In this document: positions 36,173 to 44,442 of the stretch, piece after piece
Numbering within the stretch: the stretch's first letter is position 1
Layout of the letters: every line of letters begins with the position of its first letter
NCBI RefSeq assembly: GCF_902459775.1
Contig: NZ_CABPSQ010000002.1
Location: forward strand, 124,001-188,000
Reading direction: 5' to 3'
DNA length: 64,000 nucleotides
Source: Pandoraea captiosa
Lineage (GTDB): Bacteria; Pseudomonadota; Gammaproteobacteria; Burkholderiales; Burkholderiaceae
Notes under the pieces: generated by a model
The model's input: the letters and a program-made list of their open reading frames with translations, nothing else
Told to the model about the DNA's origin: nothing
Database searches by the model: none
Position numbers and translations under genes: made by a program

Positions 36173-37942
36173 TCAGATTTGCGCGGTCAACTGAAACCCG
36201 ACCGTCCACTTCGCCGTTTGGAAACCGGCGGGCTTGTACACGGGCGTGCCGGCGAAGACGTCGTAGCCGTAGCTTCCCGCCCGGGTGGCGACATTTCCCC
36301 TGACGCCGACGAATGTGCCAACAAGTCGAGTTCCGTTGAGCACGACGGGTTGCGGTCCCCACACCTGCCCGTAGTCGATGCCGGTATAGAGCGCGTGTCC
36401 TGTAAGCCCTATGGGCAGTTGGATTTCGTTGCGCCAGTAGAGACCGCGTGCGGCTGCCAGCATTGTTTCGCCATCGAAGCCTCGTACCGTGTAGCGACCG
36501 CCGATGGAAAGGGTGTCGATGTAATGCAGCGTGTTGCCGGTGTATTGGCCGTGGAGCGTGGTGACATACCGGATCGGTTGCCCTGCAGCGAGGAATGACG
36601 CCGAGAGCGTTGTATCGAGCAACGCCATGCGATAGCGATACGTCGGACCACCGTTGGCCGCGAGACGATCTTGCCGGGCACCGAAGGCGCCGATGCCTTG
36701 TCGGTAGGCAAGCAAACCGTCAAGTTGTGTCGTCCCCCAATATTGGCGATGCGTGAAACCGACCTCGATGGCGGCGTCATTGCGCCTCTGGTGAGCGATT
36801 TCGATGTCTTCGATGAAGCTCTGACCGAATCGTCGGGAAAGACGGATTTGCGCACCGGACACGTGGCGCTGTCCGCGTGAAAGCACGCGACTGATGCTGA
36901 CGTCGGCCGTCTGCGAGTTCCCGCTGGCGACAAACGTCTGATTCACCCCCGCGATTTGCTGGTAGTAACGGTTTGCATAGGCGGCGAGTGTTGCGCGCCA
37001 ATATCCCCAGGGAATGGTGTAACTGCCATTCCATCCATGGGAGCGGAATGCCTTGTCTCGTACCGACAAGTCGTGCGTCATACCTACGTTGAATACGTCG
37101 TTCAGGCCCAGGGGGTTGTAGACGCCGAGGGATACGCTGCCCTGGAGCTTGCCGGTCGCACGCGTGCCTGTGTTATCCACCGAGGCGACAAGCGTCCAGG
37201 GCTTCGTGCGAGCAACGTCGAGTACGACGTCGCTGCTTCCCGGGCCCTGTGCCGGAACGATCTGCATCGAGACAGTCTGATTCGAGACACGCTTCATCTG
37301 CTCGAGACCCTGCTCGAGGTCTCGCAGGTCCAGCAGATCGCCACCCCGGGCCGGAAACGCGCTCTTCCAGGTGCCGTACAACCCCGGATCGGCGAAACGT
37401 ATCTGGTCGATGACTCCTGGAATCAATGCGATGCGCAGCGTGCCGCCCGACAGGTCCTGTTCGGGTAACAAGACGCGCGTCGTGACATAGCCGCGACTCA
37501 GGATGACGCGTTGCATCCCTTTGACAATCGCGTCCACACCCTGCTTCCCCATGCAGCGCCCGACGTAATGGTCCGTCCACTGTTGGGCGAAAGCGAAACG
37601 GTCGTGCGGAAGCAGGGAAGCGCCCTGAGTTCGCGCGCTGTCCGGCAACGCTTCCGGCGTATCGAGTTCAATGGCGTCGATGCGAAAGCACGGCGTTTCG
37701 TGCGGAAGTGTCGGCCATTCCGGGAGCGATTCACGTACCGATCGCACCGTTGGCGCATGGATCATCGACTCGCGTTGTCTGGCGTCTTGCTGCTGCTGTC
37801 GCTGCTGGTCCTGTTCGGCGCGTAGCCTGGCGGCAGCTTCTGCCTGAGATGGAGGTGCTTGAGTGTTTGCCTGCTGCGCCTGTGTCCCCGAGGCGAGCAG
37901 CATGTAGGCCGTGAACAAGGCCTGCGTTTTGGTGATGGGCAT
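36173..37942 (-). CDS. cdiB: CdiB, outer-membrane TpsB transporter
   Basis: This 589-aa Omp85-related transporter secretes CdiA. It has a signal peptide (MPITKTQALFTAYMLLASGTQA), a Gln-rich linker, POTRA domains (~65-230, with CFRIDAIEL and GGTLRIALIPGVIDQIRF), and a 16-strand barrel including the conserved lid-loop motif VRGF (in YTVRGFDGE, ~490). ATG 37942 is preferred over the TTG at 37978 because the signal peptide is then complete. It lies 112 bases upstream of cdiA in the same direction, giving the cdiB-cdiA-immunity order of E. coli-type loci rather than the A-I-O-B order of many Burkholderia. Confidence 0.93.
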   Translation of the reverse strand: MPITKTQALFTAYMLLASGTQAQQANTQAPPSQAEAAARLRAEQDQQRQQQQDARQRESMIHAPTVRSVRESLPEWPTLPHETPCFRIDAIELDTPEALPDSARTQGASLLPHDRFAFAQQWTDHYVGRCMGKQGVDAIVKGMQRVILSRGYVTTRVLLPEQDLSGGTLRIALIPGVIDQIRFADPGLYGTWKSAFPARGGDLLDLRDLEQGLEQMKRVSNQTVSMQIVPAQGPGSSDVVLDVARTKPWTLVASVDNTGTRATGKLQGSVSLGVYNPLGLNDVFNVGMTHDLSVRDKAFRSHGWNGSYTIPWGYWRATLAAYANRYYQQIAGVNQTFVASGNSQTADVSISRVLSRGQRHVSGAQIRLSRRFGQSFIEDIEIAHQRRNDAAIEVGFTHRQYWGTTQLDGLLAYRQGIGAFGARQDRLAANGGPTYRYRMALLDTTLSASFLAAGQPIRYVTTLHGQYTGNTLHYIDTLSIGGRYTVRGFDGETMLAAARGLYWRNEIQLPIGLTGHALYTGIDYGQVWGPQPVVLNGTRLVGTFVGVRGNVATRAGSYGYDVFAGTPVYKPAGFQTAKWTVGFQLTAQI

Positions 37943-38061
37943 TACGGATTGAACGAAGAATTGTCGACCGGACGCCAATGAAGGCAGTCGAAAAATCTAC
38001 GTCGATCGCTCAATGCATGCTTTGCGCTAATACCCCAACACTTCGGACTACCGACGCACCC

Positions 38062-38088
38062 ATAAAAAAAACCGCCCTGAAAGGGCGG
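38062..38088 (-). terminator. Rho-independent terminator after DUF3331 gene
   Basis: A CCGCCCT stem (38072-38078 with 38082-38088) and three-base loop is followed on the minus strand by eight T (A-run 38064-38071 on plus). It ends the ndh-DUF3331 transcript and insulates cdiB. Confidence 0.9.
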
Positions 38089-38173
38089 CAACACGCTGAA
38101 AACAAAACGGGGGGAGGGGGGGACGACTTTTCAGCGCGTGGGTGTTTCGGGCGGTGAGACGTGTCGCGCGTTG

Positions 38174-38662
38174 CTACGCGGGTTCGAGCTCGCGGTTTTC
38201 CGACTCGCGCATTGCGCGAATGGCTTCCGCCGAGATCATCGCGTCCGCATTGAGCGGTGGGACGTCACCGAACAGCGGACGGTAGACGAAGTCGCCGACG
38301 TCGATCGTCTCGTTCGTCAATGCGCACACGCCCGGGTGATGCGCCTTTCGGATGCGCCAGATCTGCGCGCCGTAGTTGCCCCCGGTGGGGTCGTTCCACG
38401 ACACAGTGATCGTCAGTTCGCTGGAAATCTCCAGCACACGCACGATCGGCGCGCGGCGCGTGTACGGAATCACCGGGTGGCATACCACCGGCTCGGCGTC
38501 GAGCATGGCGACGGTGTGCTGCCACACGCCCTGATCGCGTGCCGCGCGCGACGAGCGCGAAGCGCGGGAGGTGGTGGACGTCGGGGAAGTCGCGGACGAG
38601 GCGGCTCCGGAGGTGCGGCTGCTGCCGCTTCGGTTCGGGCAATTGGTTCGGTCGCTTCGCAT
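38174..38662 (-). CDS. DUF3331 domain protein, 162 aa
   Basis: The C-terminal ~110 residues match DUF3331, a family seen mainly in Burkholderia relatives: RAPIVRVLEISSELTITVSW, DPTGGNYGAQIWRIRKAHHPGVCALT and GDFVYRPLF. The CALT and GDFVYRP context resembles a treble-clef-like small domain, but the metal ligands cannot be set with confidence. The N-terminal 45 residues are Ser/Arg-rich and probably disordered. ATG 38662 lies two bases after the ndh stop, so the genes are coupled; the open frame continues upstream inside ndh. Function unknown. Confidence 0.75.
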   Translation of the reverse strand: MRSDRTNCPNRSGSSRTSGAASSATSPTSTTSRASRSSRAARDQGVWQHTVAMLDAEPVVCHPVIPYTRRAPIVRVLEISSELTITVSWNDPTGGNYGAQIWRIRKAHHPGVCALTNETIDVGDFVYRPLFGDVPPLNADAMISAEAIRAMRESENRELEPA

Positions 38663-38664
38663 GA

Positions 38665-39957
38665 TCAGGCCAGCCGGATGCGCGGCCCGCGAAGGCCGCC
38701 GAGTTTTTCCGCGCCCAACAACACCGTCGCACGAGCGTACCCGTGCAGCGCATGCTGATGACGTCGGTACAACATGGCGTGGCTCCACTGCGCAAAGCGT
38801 CCGCGCACGATGCCACCTTTGAAAAAGCCGAATCGCCCGAGCGCACCGAACGCGTTGTAGCCGGACAGCGACAACGACGCGCCGGGATCGCGATACGCGA
38901 ACGGCGGAATTGCGCGGCCCTCAAGCCACGCGCCGAGGTGACGGCCCAAATGCGCCGCCTGCTGTGTTGCCACCTGAGCCGTCGGCGGCAACGCACTGCT
39001 ACCTTGCTCTGGTGTGAGCGACGCACAATCGCCAAGCGCGAAGATGCGTTCGTCCTGCGCCGTCTGCAACGTGGCGCGCACGACAAGCTGATTGGCGTCG
39101 TTCGTCGTCAGCCCGCCAATGCCACGCAGACAGTCCGGCGCCTTCACGCCTGCCGCCCACACCAGCAGATCGCCCGGAATGAGCTGACCGTCGTCACGAT
39201 AGAAGCCGTCGCGATCCGCACACACCACACGCGTCTCCGTCAGCACGCGAAAGCCCAGCCGTTCGAGCTGATCCTGCGTCGAGGCGGAGACGTCCGGGGG
39301 AAATGCGCCCAGCAATCGCGGCCCGCGCTCGACGAGCGTGAGCTTCAACCGCTCGCAGATCTGCGGATCCCCGTAACCGGCCGCCAGCGCGAACGTGCGG
39401 CTCAGCTCGGCCGCAAGCGCCACACCCGTCGTGCCGCCACCGGCGATGACGATGCGCAGGGCGTCGTCGTTGACGGCGCTGCGCAGCGATTCGCACTGCA
39501 ACGCCGCGTGGAACGCCTGTGCCTGCGGCTGACTATCGATGAAATGGCAGACGTCGCGAACGCCGGGTACACACGCGTCGTCGGCCTGCGAACCGAGGGC
39601 GAGGACCAGCGCGTCGTACGGCACGCGACGCTCGCCCAGCAGACGCTTGCCGTCATGGCCTTCCATTTCCTCCAGCACGATCTCCCGACGCACACGGTCC
39701 AGCCCGCTCATGCGTCCTGCCTGATACGTGAAGCCATGGCTGCACGCATGCGCGAGATACGCGATCTGGGTGTGCGCAACGTCGCGCGTGCCTGCCGCCA
39801 CGGTGTGCAGCATCGGCTTCCAGAGATGCGTGGGATGACAGTCGACGAGTGTCACGCGCGCAGCGCCAGCACGACCGAGCGTTCTGCCCAGACGAGTGGC
39901 CAGCATCAGGCCGGCGATACCGCCACCGACAATCACGATTCGGTTTGCGCGAGACAT
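38665..39957 (-). CDS. ndh: type II NADH dehydrogenase (NDH-2)
   Basis: This 430-aa flavoprotein oxidises NADH and reduces quinone at the inner membrane without pumping protons. It has an FAD-binding GGGIAGL motif (~10-16), a second dinucleotide fold IVIAGGGTTGVALAAELS (~165-182), the VWAAGVKAPDCLRGI stretch and FALGDCASL (~302-310) that hold FAD, and a C-terminal amphipathic region for membrane contact (ALGRFGFFKGGIVRGRFAQWSHAMLYRRHQ). The family start MSRANRIVIVGGGIAGL at 39957 is chosen although the frame is open to 40146. It is divergent from a TetR gene, which may control it. Confidence 0.9.
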   Translation of the reverse strand: MSRANRIVIVGGGIAGLMLATRLGRTLGRAGAARVTLVDCHPTHLWKPMLHTVAAGTRDVAHTQIAYLAHACSHGFTYQAGRMSGLDRVRREIVLEEMEGHDGKRLLGERRVPYDALVLALGSQADDACVPGVRDVCHFIDSQPQAQAFHAALQCESLRSAVNDDALRIVIAGGGTTGVALAAELSRTFALAAGYGDPQICERLKLTLVERGPRLLGAFPPDVSASTQDQLERLGFRVLTETRVVCADRDGFYRDDGQLIPGDLLVWAAGVKAPDCLRGIGGLTTNDANQLVVRATLQTAQDERIFALGDCASLTPEQGSSALPPTAQVATQQAAHLGRHLGAWLEGRAIPPFAYRDPGASLSLSGYNAFGALGRFGFFKGGIVRGRFAQWSHAMLYRRHQHALHGYARATVLLGAEKLGGLRGPRIRLA

Positions 39958-40133
39958 TCGGGGGGAAATGTCAAATTCAACAAGTGATGAATAAGCGCAT
40001 AATAGCGAGCGTATACCCGGCATGTCAAATAGGAAGTGTCTGGGCAGGCAGGGCCGCCCAGGTCGGGTAGACTTGGCGCGTTGCCCTGTCTTCATGCGGC
40101 AAACTCTCGCAAATTCGACTAACCCATCACTCA

Positions 40134-40793
40134 ATGACTCCGACAAAAGCCATCTCGCAACCCGAACCGCCCCGCAAACGCACGCGCGGGCGACCTACGT
40201 GCGACTGCACGCATGGTGCCGACGCGTTGTTGCTCAACGCCCGCCGCATCTTCGCGCAGCGCGGGTTCTATGCGAGTAGCGTGAGGCAGATCGCGGAAGC
40301 ATCCGGCGTGGATGCCGCATTGATCTCGCATCATTTCGGGTCGAAAGAAGCACTGTGGGTCGCGGTCGTGGATCAGATTGCGGGATTGACGCGTTCGATG
40401 GTCGAACAGACGATTGCGCTGCGCGATGCGCCGCTCGAACCGTTCGAGCGTATCGAACAGGCGGTGCGCGTGTTCGTTGAAGCCGTGTTCGAGAATCCCG
40501 ACGTCGGCATGTTCTTCTCGACCGCCGCGACCGAAGAAGGCGAGCGGCTCGACATCATCACGCAACGGCTCGTGCGCCCGTATCGCGATGCCATGGTGCC
40601 GCTCGTGGCGGACTGGCTGGCAGCGCAGCAGCGTCCCGTGTCGGATGCGGACGTCATGTTCTTCATGCTCACGTCGGCCATCAGCAAGACGGTGTCGTAC
40701 CGCCACATGATGGGGCCGTTCCTGCCTCCCGAAGGCATGGCCGATCTCAAGCGCACGGTGCTCGACTGTGCGATGGCGCTGATCCGGCAATGA
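40134..40793 (+). CDS. TetR-family regulator with DUF1956-like ligand domain
   Basis: This 219-aa repressor-type protein has a basic start and a TetR helix-turn-helix (~30-75, ARRIFAQRGFYASSVRQIAEASGVDAALISHHFGSKEALW). A helical ligand domain follows (~85-215). The pattern VFENPDVGMFFSTAATEEGERLD and LVRPYRDAMVPL resembles CerR/DUF1956-type regulators. It is divergent from ndh with a 176-base gap and may repress that gene in response to a ligand of unknown nature. No clear dyad operator was found by eye in the gap. Confidence 0.88.
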   Translation: MTPTKAISQPEPPRKRTRGRPTCDCTHGADALLLNARRIFAQRGFYASSVRQIAEASGVDAALISHHFGSKEALWVAVVDQIAGLTRSMVEQTIALRDAPLEPFERIEQAVRVFVEAVFENPDVGMFFSTAATEEGERLDIITQRLVRPYRDAMVPLVADWLAAQQRPVSDADVMFFMLTSAISKTVSYRHMMGPFLPPEGMADLKRTVLDCAMALIRQ

Positions 40794-40895
40794 CGCCGCG
40801 CGGGGCCCTGGACTGAGAACGTCCGCAAGCGTCGTATAAGATAGCGGCACCCGGGCCGACTCCCGGCCCGTCTTCCTTTCCTACGGTGCCCCCCT

Positions 40896-41249
40896 ATGTC
40901 GAACGAAATCAAACGTCTGCACACCAACGCCCGCATGAGCCAGATCGTGATCGCCAACGGCGTGGTCTATCTGGCCGGTCAGGTCCCGGAGACGGCCAAC
41001 GTGTCGGTGACCGAGCAGACCACCAATATTCTCCAGCGCATCGATTCGCTGCTCGCTGAAGCGGGCGTGAGCAAGTTGCGTCTGCTGACCGCCAACATCT
41101 GGCTCTCGGACGCCAAGCACTTCGCCGAATTCAACGCCGTGTGGGACGCCTGGGTGCCCGAAGGCCACGCCCCGACGCGCGCCTGCGTGCAATCGCCGCT
41201 CATGCGCGCCGGTCTCGATGTCGAAATCGCCGTGACCGCACTGGCGTAA
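40896..41249 (+). CDS. ridA: RidA family enamine/imine deaminase
   Basis: This 117-aa protein is of the RidA (YjgF/YER057c/UK114) family, which hydrolyses reactive 2-aminoacrylate and other enamine/imine intermediates. It has the conserved VVYLAGQVPE near residue 28, the LLTANIWLSD stretch, and TRACVQSPLMRAGLDVEIAVTALA at the end with the substrate-binding Arg in TRACVQ. It precedes a D-amino-acid dehydrogenase-like gene by 145 bases in the same direction. Such dehydrogenases release imino acids, which RidA proteins clear, so a joint role in the cytoplasm is likely. Confidence 0.9.
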   Translation: MSNEIKRLHTNARMSQIVIANGVVYLAGQVPETANVSVTEQTTNILQRIDSLLAEAGVSKLRLLTANIWLSDAKHFAEFNAVWDAWVPEGHAPTRACVQSPLMRAGLDVEIAVTALA

Positions 41250-41393
41250 TTTCGCTGCGGACTTTGGCCTGCATGGGCTGCATGGGCTCACCGCCGCGTG
41301 ACCTCGCGTGAGTGGGCCCGGCCGCTGCCGCTTCGCCCCTCTTTCCTCCCTATTCCCTTCGGATCGTCTGACGCGCCCGTCAGGCGCACGCAC

Positions 41394-42626
41394 ATGACGT
41401 TTGACGCCCTGGTGCTAGGTGCCGGTATCGTAGGTGTTTCCGTCGCGGTGCATTTGCAGCGACGCGGGATGTCGGTCGCCCTCGTCGACCGCAAATCGCC
41501 CGGCAACGAAACTTCGTTCGGCAACGCCGGGCTGATTCAGCGCGAAGGCGTGTATCCCTACGCATTTCCGCGCGATCTCGCCACGATCCTTCGCTTCGCG
41601 CGCAACCGGTCGACCGATGTTCGCTATCACCCGTTGGCCATGGGGACGATCGCGCCGTTCCTCGCACGCTACTGGTATCACTCGGCACCGGCGCGTCACG
41701 CGGCGATTGCGCGCGACTACAGCACGCTGATTGCGCATTGCGTGACGGAGCATCGTGCGTTGATCGAGGCGTCCGGCGCGCAGGATCTGTTGCGTGAAGG
41801 CGGTTGGGTCAAAGTGTTTCGCACGACGGCCGCCATGGACGCCGCACTGCGCGATGCCGAACGCTGGCGCACGGAATACGACGTGCCGTTCGAGCGGCTG
41901 GACACATCACGTCTGCGCCTCGAAGAGCCGTCGCTCACGCACGCGCTGGTCGGCGGGCTGCGATATACCGCGTCCGACTCCGTCAGCGATCCCGGCGCCC
42001 TCGTGGGTGCGTACGCGCGGTACTTCGAATCGTTGGGCGGACGGGTGTACACCGGGGATGCCACGACGTTGCGGCCGCACTGGTCGGTGCAGACGGAGGC
42101 GGGCCTTATTGAAGGCCGACGCGCCGTGGTGGCGCTCGGGCCGTGGGCCGAGACGGTGACGCGCGCATTGGGATACCGGTTCCCGTTGGCGGTCAAACGC
42201 GGCTATCACATGCACTACCGCGCGCAGCCGGGGGCGGCGCTCAACCAGCCGGTGCTCGACGCGGAACATGGGTTCCTCATCACGCCGATGACGCGTGGAA
42301 TCCGTCTGACGACCGGCGTCGAACTGGGATTGCGAGACACGCCGCCGACACCGACGCAATTGGCTGCCGTCGAACCGCTGGCGCGCGAGACGTTTCCATT
42401 GGGCGAGCGCGTCGATCCGGTGCCATGGCTTGGACGCCGCCCGTGCACGCCCGACATGAAGCCGATCATCGGTCCGGCGCCGCACCATCGCGATCTGTGG
42501 TTCGCGTTCGGTCACGCGCATCACGGGCTGACGCTCGGTCCGGTAACGGGACGTCTCGTCGCCGAGTTGATGACCGGTGAGTCACCGATCGTCGATCCGT
42601 CGCCGTTTCGCGCCGAGCGCTTCTGA
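41394..42626 (+). CDS. FAD-dependent D-amino-acid dehydrogenase-like oxidoreductase
   Basis: This 410-aa DAO-fold flavoenzyme begins MTFDALVLGAGIVGVSVAVHL, with the FAD-binding GAGIVG (~9-14) and acidic VDRKSPG region. The FGNAGLIQREGVYPY motif (~43-57) and the C-terminal GPAPHHRDLWFAFGHAHHGLTLGPVTGRLVAELM fit DadA-like enzymes that oxidise D-amino acids to imino acids at the membrane or in the cytoplasm. ATG 41394 is the family start; the frame is open to 41298. With ridA just upstream it forms a plausible pair for amine oxidation and imine clearance. The substrate is not determined. Confidence 0.88.
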   Translation: MTFDALVLGAGIVGVSVAVHLQRRGMSVALVDRKSPGNETSFGNAGLIQREGVYPYAFPRDLATILRFARNRSTDVRYHPLAMGTIAPFLARYWYHSAPARHAAIARDYSTLIAHCVTEHRALIEASGAQDLLREGGWVKVFRTTAAMDAALRDAERWRTEYDVPFERLDTSRLRLEEPSLTHALVGGLRYTASDSVSDPGALVGAYARYFESLGGRVYTGDATTLRPHWSVQTEAGLIEGRRAVVALGPWAETVTRALGYRFPLAVKRGYHMHYRAQPGAALNQPVLDAEHGFLITPMTRGIRLTTGVELGLRDTPPTPTQLAAVEPLARETFPLGERVDPVPWLGRRPCTPDMKPIIGPAPHHRDLWFAFGHAHHGLTLGPVTGRLVAELMTGESPIVDPSPFRAERF

Positions 42627-42723
42627 ACGCCTACACCCGCTTGCGGGCGCCCTTCACCACGGCGTCCTGCATGACACGGTAGCGAGAAAGGCGACGATCA
42701 GAGCGACGCCCGCAATGCGACAT

Positions 42724-44355
42724 CTACTGCGGCATCTCTTCCTCGGAGTCGACGCTTGGCGCACGTATAGCGTCATCACCGGCGTCGCTCAGATCGCCGC
42801 CGATCACACTGAGCTCGAACAGCGGCTTGCTCGCCTGAGAACGCACTTCGGGATCTTCCGGGAATGTCTTGAGCAACGGCAGGATGACCGACCCGCCGAT
42901 CACATTGCGACGGCTGTTATCGGCCGGCGACAGTCCCCAGAGGTTCTGATACGTCATCGGCACGCTCGCCCCCTTGTGGTCGGCATTGCCGAGATACAGC
43001 ATGATGTGCCCGTTGATGTGAATCAGCGTCATGAGGGGGCGACCGCGCTCGGCGAGCGTGCGCAGGCGCGTGTCGATGTCGGCGTTGCGCAGGTCGATGC
43101 GCTTTCCTGCGCGCAACTGATCGGACGAGTGCCGTGGCAGCCACACCCCGAAGGGCGCGAAAAGACTGCGCGTCTCGGCGGAGCAATCGTTGTAGAAGAG
43201 CGTATTGCCCCACCCGTACGGACGTCCGATCTGCTGCTTCATCACTTGCGCCACGTGGCGCGGCGTGAGGGCCCACGGCATCGGCACGAGACTCGATGCG
43301 TCGAGTGCCGCCATCCGGATCTGCGCCTGACGCTGCGTATCCGCCACCGGGAACATGGCCATCTGACGACCATCGCGCGAACGCGTGATCGGCAATACCG
43401 TGCCGATCGGCGCGAACGTTCGGTAGAGCGGTGTCGAGGTGCCCTGCGCGATGTCGCTCAATGGCGCGTTTGCCCGCACGATGGCGCCGAGAGCCCGGTC
43501 TGCTGCCGTGCGCCAGATGGCGACGAAACGCTCGTCGACCGTAGCCACCGTGCGGGCGTCGATCCAGCCGATCAGATCCGGCGAGTAGACGAGCAGCCAC
43601 GCGCCGTCGCCGCTACGCGCCAGCGTGTAGACCGGGGTGCCGGGACGCAGCGCGGAGTCTTGCAAGGCATCGAAGGGATACCCCTCGCCCGCTTCACGGA
43701 AATCGTAGAACGCCGGATCGTTCGTCGGCAGCAGTCGCACAAGGGCGTTGTCGACGGTAATGCCGCGACGGCGCGGATCATAGGCCCAACTGGCATGGTC
43801 CGCGTCGAGCTGCGCGAGCGCCATGTTCGTTTCGATGGCGCGGTTCCACGCGGTGGTGTGCGGCTGAAAGTTCTCACCGTAGGTCTTGCGCACGCCGGGA
43901 CGACCATTGTCGAAGCGTCGGGCGCGACGGGCCTGCGCGTCTGCGATCTGTGCGGCGCCCGCGGCGGTCAGGAGCGACGTCGAGAGCCATGTCTCGTTCC
44001 ACGGGGACGCGTCGCGTGGCCCGGTGCCGAAGTAGCGAGCGCGAAACGCTTCGAACCGCTTTGCCTGTTCCCGGGCCGGGAGCAGCGGCCGATCGTAGTC
44101 GGGGGCATCGGGCCGGATCCAGCGATCGACGTCCTGATCGTAGTGCTCGATGGGGAAGCGGCCAACGTTGTAGCGCGTGGCGGGCGCTGCGACCGATGCG
44201 ACCGATGCGGACGGCGAGGTGGGAGGTTGGTCCGGCGCGCTGGCGCACGCGCCGAGCGACAGGAGCAACGGGAGTGAAAGGAGTGAAAGGAGTGAACGGA
44301 GCGGCAGGGGCCATGAGAGAGGCGACCTGCCGCGCGCCGCGAGAATTGCGCCCAT
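42724..44355 (-). CDS. NlpC/P60 lipoprotein with SH3-like domains (cell-wall hydrolase)
   Basis: This 543-aa protein has a lipoprotein signal (LSLPLLLSLGAC, lipobox LGAC at ~33-36). The N-terminal half (RFPIEHYDQDVDRWIRP, YFGTGPRDASPW) and the SH3-like segment around LRPGTPVYTLARSGDGAWLLVYSPDLIGWID (~240-270) match SH3-containing NlpC/P60 endopeptidases. Catalytic Cys is in FYNDCSAETRSLF (~387), with His in HINGHIMLYLG (~445-455). It should cut peptidoglycan stem peptides from the outer membrane or periplasm. ATG 44355 is chosen. It follows the siderophore receptor by 87 bases in the same direction, but a functional link is not obvious. Confidence 0.88.
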   Translation of the reverse strand: MGAILAARGRSPLSWPLPLRSLLSLLSLPLLLSLGACASAPDQPPTSPSASVASVAAPATRYNVGRFPIEHYDQDVDRWIRPDAPDYDRPLLPAREQAKRFEAFRARYFGTGPRDASPWNETWLSTSLLTAAGAAQIADAQARRARRFDNGRPGVRKTYGENFQPHTTAWNRAIETNMALAQLDADHASWAYDPRRRGITVDNALVRLLPTNDPAFYDFREAGEGYPFDALQDSALRPGTPVYTLARSGDGAWLLVYSPDLIGWIDARTVATVDERFVAIWRTAADRALGAIVRANAPLSDIAQGTSTPLYRTFAPIGTVLPITRSRDGRQMAMFPVADTQRQAQIRMAALDASSLVPMPWALTPRHVAQVMKQQIGRPYGWGNTLFYNDCSAETRSLFAPFGVWLPRHSSDQLRAGKRIDLRNADIDTRLRTLAERGRPLMTLIHINGHIMLYLGNADHKGASVPMTYQNLWGLSPADNSRRNVIGGSVILPLLKTFPEDPEVRSQASKPLFELSVIGGDLSDAGDDAIRAPSVDSEEEMPQ

Positions 44356-44442
44356 GTCGTGCAAAGGAGAGCCTGGATTTCGCCATGCTACTCCATCGAC
44401 ACGGGCACCGGATGGAGCGCCGTGTTGACGCTCCTTCGTGCG

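Noticed and set aside
42631-42723. A 30-codon minus-strand frame directly after the NlpC/P60 stop, ending DAVVKGARKRV
   Set aside because: It starts right at the stop codon of the previous gene and its end looks protein-like, possibly the remnant tail of a lost gene, but there is no ribosome binding site and it is too short to support.
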